Part shown: positions 62,121 through 64,000 of the stretch, piece by piece
Position numbering within the stretch: the first letter of the stretch is position 1
Layout: every line of letters begins with the position of its first letter
Origin: CAWIHS01 sp963836005
GTDB lineage: Bacteria; Pseudomonadota; Gammaproteobacteria; GRL18
NCBI GenBank assembly: GCA_963836005.1
Contig: CAWIHS010000002.1
Span: 620,001 to 684,000, forward strand
Length of the DNA: 64,000 nucleotides
Reading direction: 5' to 3'
Program-made: the position numbers and the translations under genes
The notes under the pieces: generated by a model
The model's input: the letters and a program-made list of their open reading frames with translations, nothing else
Database searches by the model: none
Told to the model about the DNA's origin: nothing

Positions 62121-62957
62121 TCACTTGCTGAGTAATTCATATTGGGCTTGTATCAGCTCACGGCCATAAATGCGCTCCAGACGGCGGATATTAAAATGGC
62201 TCCTGGCGACGTCCTGAAAATGCCGGATAAAAATGGCATTGATAGTCATGCCGCCAAGTGCGCCTAATACAGGCATGGATTGAGCAACGGCTTTTTCGGA
62301 CAGGGCAATACCAAAACGTTGCGCGACCTGATGCATGAAAGTCATCAATGCAGGCATAGACTTTCCCCTGATACCATGCTGCAGAACATAAGACGAAGCA
62401 TCTTTTAATGCCAGCGATAGTGCCAGCCGAACGCCGTAATAACCGGTTTCTGCCGCATCGTCTTTTTGACTGTGGGAACCAAGGGCAAAAACTTCGATAA
62501 TAGCCAGCTGCACCTGAGTATCGTTTAGATCCTCGCCTGTACATTGTGCAATATCGGCTACAGTGCGCAGCATCAGTGTAGTGATAATGGGCAGTTCTAT
62601 TGCCAGAGCAGGCAGACCAAAAAATCCGCCGACACATCCCGAAGCCATGCCCAGGTTTCGATGCAGTTTATTGCTCGGCTGAGGTTTTGCTGCAGGCCGT
62701 TTTTGCAGGGTACTGATGGCAGTATGCATGGATTTATATACGGCTTTTTCAAATCCGCTGGAAATAGAGCGGTGCCAGCTTGCGGGCAACATTTGCAATG
62801 AAATGTCTATCGGGGTTCCCAGTGCCGAGGTTAATCGTGCTGCCAGGCCGGGATGCTCAAGATAGGCATGGGCATTTTTCAGCACCTTCAGATCTGCTGG
62901 TGATATGCCGAACGGAAAGTGGTTCAATGCTACAGTTCGGCTTTCGTTTATATTCAT
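62121..62957 (-). CDS. EcsC family protein
   Basis: This protein of about 278 residues has the EcsC pattern: LKVLKNAHAYLEHPGLAARL, ALGTPIDISLQMLPASW, GGFFGLPALAIELPIITTLM, RTVADIAQCTGEDLND and PVLGALGGMTINAIFIRHFQ. The family is named after a Bacillus ABC-transporter accessory; its role is unknown. Two hydrophobic stretches suggest membrane association. GGAGAACAC precedes ATG 62957; an upstream ATG (63008) would add 17 residues with Cys-rich sequence. Confidence 0.82.
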   Translation of the reverse strand: MNINESRTVALNHFPFGISPADLKVLKNAHAYLEHPGLAARLTSALGTPIDISLQMLPASWHRSISSGFEKAVYKSMHTAISTLQKRPAAKPQPSNKLHRNLGMASGCVGGFFGLPALAIELPIITTLMLRTVADIAQCTGEDLNDTQVQLAIIEVFALGSHSQKDDAAETGYYGVRLALSLALKDASSYVLQHGIRGKSMPALMTFMHQVAQRFGIALSEKAVAQSMPVLGALGGMTINAIFIRHFQDVARSHFNIRRLERIYGRELIQAQYELLSK

Positions 62958-63342
62958 GTGTTCTCCGTGACACGTGCCGCAGGTTTGAGGTGAATAGTTC
63001 AGGTTCAATAGCAGCTACGATACTAATGGGGGTTTACAGCCAGGGATTCAATATTCGTCTGGGTGAACCTTTTTTATGGCTTTTCAACGTCATGACGGTT
63101 AGCTGTTATTGATGCTGATTTCTCGTGCTGGCCTCCCGGGAAAACTGAAAAAATTATACCTGTATAACTAGGAGGATGTTTAGTAGCATAAAATAATTTT
63201 CTTATATGGCTTGATTAATATTTGTTATTTCCTATAATTTCAGTGTTAAAGACTACAAATTTCTCTTCTTATTCTTCTAAAATTAATTGCGTTACCTGCT
63301 ATTTAATAGTGGACGCAACCCAATCTATCTGGAGTAGCAAAT
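62958..63342. other. Intergenic region, nothing recognised
   Basis: No coding frame with an RBS is convincing. The AT-rich stretch near 63200-63290 may carry promoter elements for the gene at 63343. The RBS CTGGAG lies at 63330-63335. Confidence 0.5.
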
Positions 63343-63537
63343 ATGTTTCTTAAAAATACCAATAATGGCGATGTGGTTGAAGTTCTTGATATCAAAGGTT
63401 TGACCAATCCGGCTCATGATAAGGTTGCAGGGCGTTATCACGCAGGCGAGGAGCTGCAGGATCCGGAAAATTTCAAAAAAACTGATCTGGCCTTTCTTTC
63501 AGATGAAAGTCTGCCCAAATGTTGGCTGGGCAGTTAA
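63343..63537 (+). CDS. Small conserved hypothetical protein (64 aa)
   Basis: This 64-residue soluble protein begins MFLKNTNNGDVVEVLDIKGL and ends SLPKCWLGS. It has a good RBS (GGAG, 7 nt). An internal HAGEELQDPENFKKTDL suggests a short beta/alpha domain. I recall similar small proteins in gammaproteobacteria, but no function. It converges with hypD and overlaps its 3' end by 4 bp. Confidence 0.7.
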   Translation: MFLKNTNNGDVVEVLDIKGLTNPAHDKVAGRYHAGEELQDPENFKKTDLAFLSDESLPKCWLGS

Positions 63538-64000
63538 TCCGCAGAGCTTGTTCGTTTAATACCATGTGACCACCAGATTCGGCATGCGCCTTCATCAGAC
63601 ACCATACAGGGACCAACCGGATCTCTGGGAGTACAGGCGCTGCCGTAAAGTTTACATTGATGCGGGTAGATTTTACCCAGCACCACTTTGGCACAATCAC
63701 AGCCCGGCGGCATTGCACCGATACGTTTACGTGATGCTTCATTATAGTCGGGAAACTGCAGGCGTGCATTGTGGTTATTAAATGCAGGTTTAAGTTCAAA
63801 TCCGGAATTGGCTATGCTGCCAATTCCGCGCCAGTTGGCATCAACGACATCCATAGTTTCTGCTAATTGGCGCCTGGCGGCTGGATTGCCGTTATCTCTG
63901 ACCAGCTGTGGATAACAGTTATCAAGAAATAAATTTTTCTCAACCGCCTGTCTTATCACCGAATAGATGGCGGCGAGTAAGCTCTCTGTAGTAAAACCCG
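63534..64000 (-). CDS. hypD: Hydrogenase maturation protein HypD, C-terminal part
   Basis: The 3' end of hypD is present; the 5' part lies beyond the window. The frame is open from 64000 (GFTTESLLAAIYSVIRQAVE) to the stop at 63534. The Cys-rich C-terminus is diagnostic: MPPGCDCAKVVLGKIYPHQC, LYGSACTPRDPVGPCMVSDE, GACRIWWSHG. HypD holds a [4Fe-4S] cluster and, with HypC, assembles the Fe(CN)2CO unit of [NiFe] hydrogenase. Full length would be about 370 residues; about 155 are visible. Confidence 0.93.
   Translation of the reverse strand, partial: GFTTESLLAAIYSVIRQAVEKNLFLDNCYPQLVRDNGNPAARRQLAETMDVVDANWRGIGSIANSGFELKPAFNNHNARLQFPDYNEASRKRIGAMPPGCDCAKVVLGKIYPHQCKLYGSACTPRDPVGPCMVSDEGACRIWWSHGIKRTSSAD

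Overview
The window looks like a chromosomal segment of a gammaproteobacterium with C1/sulfur, redox and stress functions. That placement is inferred from overall gene content (HypD, NifJ, a long NfeD with its slipin, the MlaE/F/D set, the DUF4174, MEKHLA and TIGR02450 families); no rRNA or other firm taxonomic marker is present.

Layout. 1-5000 is accessory DNA: the 3' end of a group II intron, a higBA pair with a broken toxin, a dedA pseudogene carrying a small transposable element, a SOUL haem-binding protein between two decayed repeat-peptide remnants, and small conserved genes (DUF4174, TIGR02450, MEKHLA, GNAT). 5400-12300 holds an encapsulated-ferritin-like protein, a LprI/MliC-type lysozyme inhibitor, a VOC protein, a haloacid dehalogenase, a PAS-GGDEF cyclase and a large ACP/acyl-AMP ligase/acyltransferase fusion. 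12838-24219 is the clearest metabolic unit: a TetR regulator and NAD-type formate dehydrogenase (fdhBA) on the minus strand diverge from methanethiol oxidase (mtoX), a SCO-cytochrome peroxidase fusion, a second SCO protein, glutathione-dependent formaldehyde dehydrogenase and S-formylglutathione hydrolase. Together they encode CH3SH to formaldehyde to S-formylglutathione to formate to CO2, releasing H2S. A TetR-type palindrome fills the spacer of the likely mtoX promoter.

24500-26750 is a decayed sugar locus (intact glucokinase between a broken sugar porter and a broken OprB-type porin). 27200-31600 is a MacAB-like exporter with two permeases. 31800-38750 holds an AmrS-like radical SAM enzyme next to pyruvate:ferredoxin oxidoreductase, then a short-type adenosylhomocysteinase and PPK2. 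38780-48560 has two P2-type cation ATPases, a class II aldolase-Dabb fusion, a carbonic anhydrase remnant, a hibernation factor and a tandem universal stress protein. 48560-49450 is degenerate DNA. 49455-61500 holds slipin/NfeD, a Lon-like protease, a YbaK-type deacylase and an Mla-type lipid transport operon. The window ends with an EcsC-family gene and the 3' part of hypD, so hydrogenase maturation genes probably continue beyond it.

The most unusual structure is a dispersed family of four elements with IS66-like ends (GTAAC, 15-16 bp inverted repeats). Three have perfect 8-bp target duplications and one has a 7/8 match. Their sizes (169/174, 278, 373 bp) rise with the number of internal hairpins that share a CAT-GG-ATG core, and a second stem-loop type shows compensatory base changes between copies.
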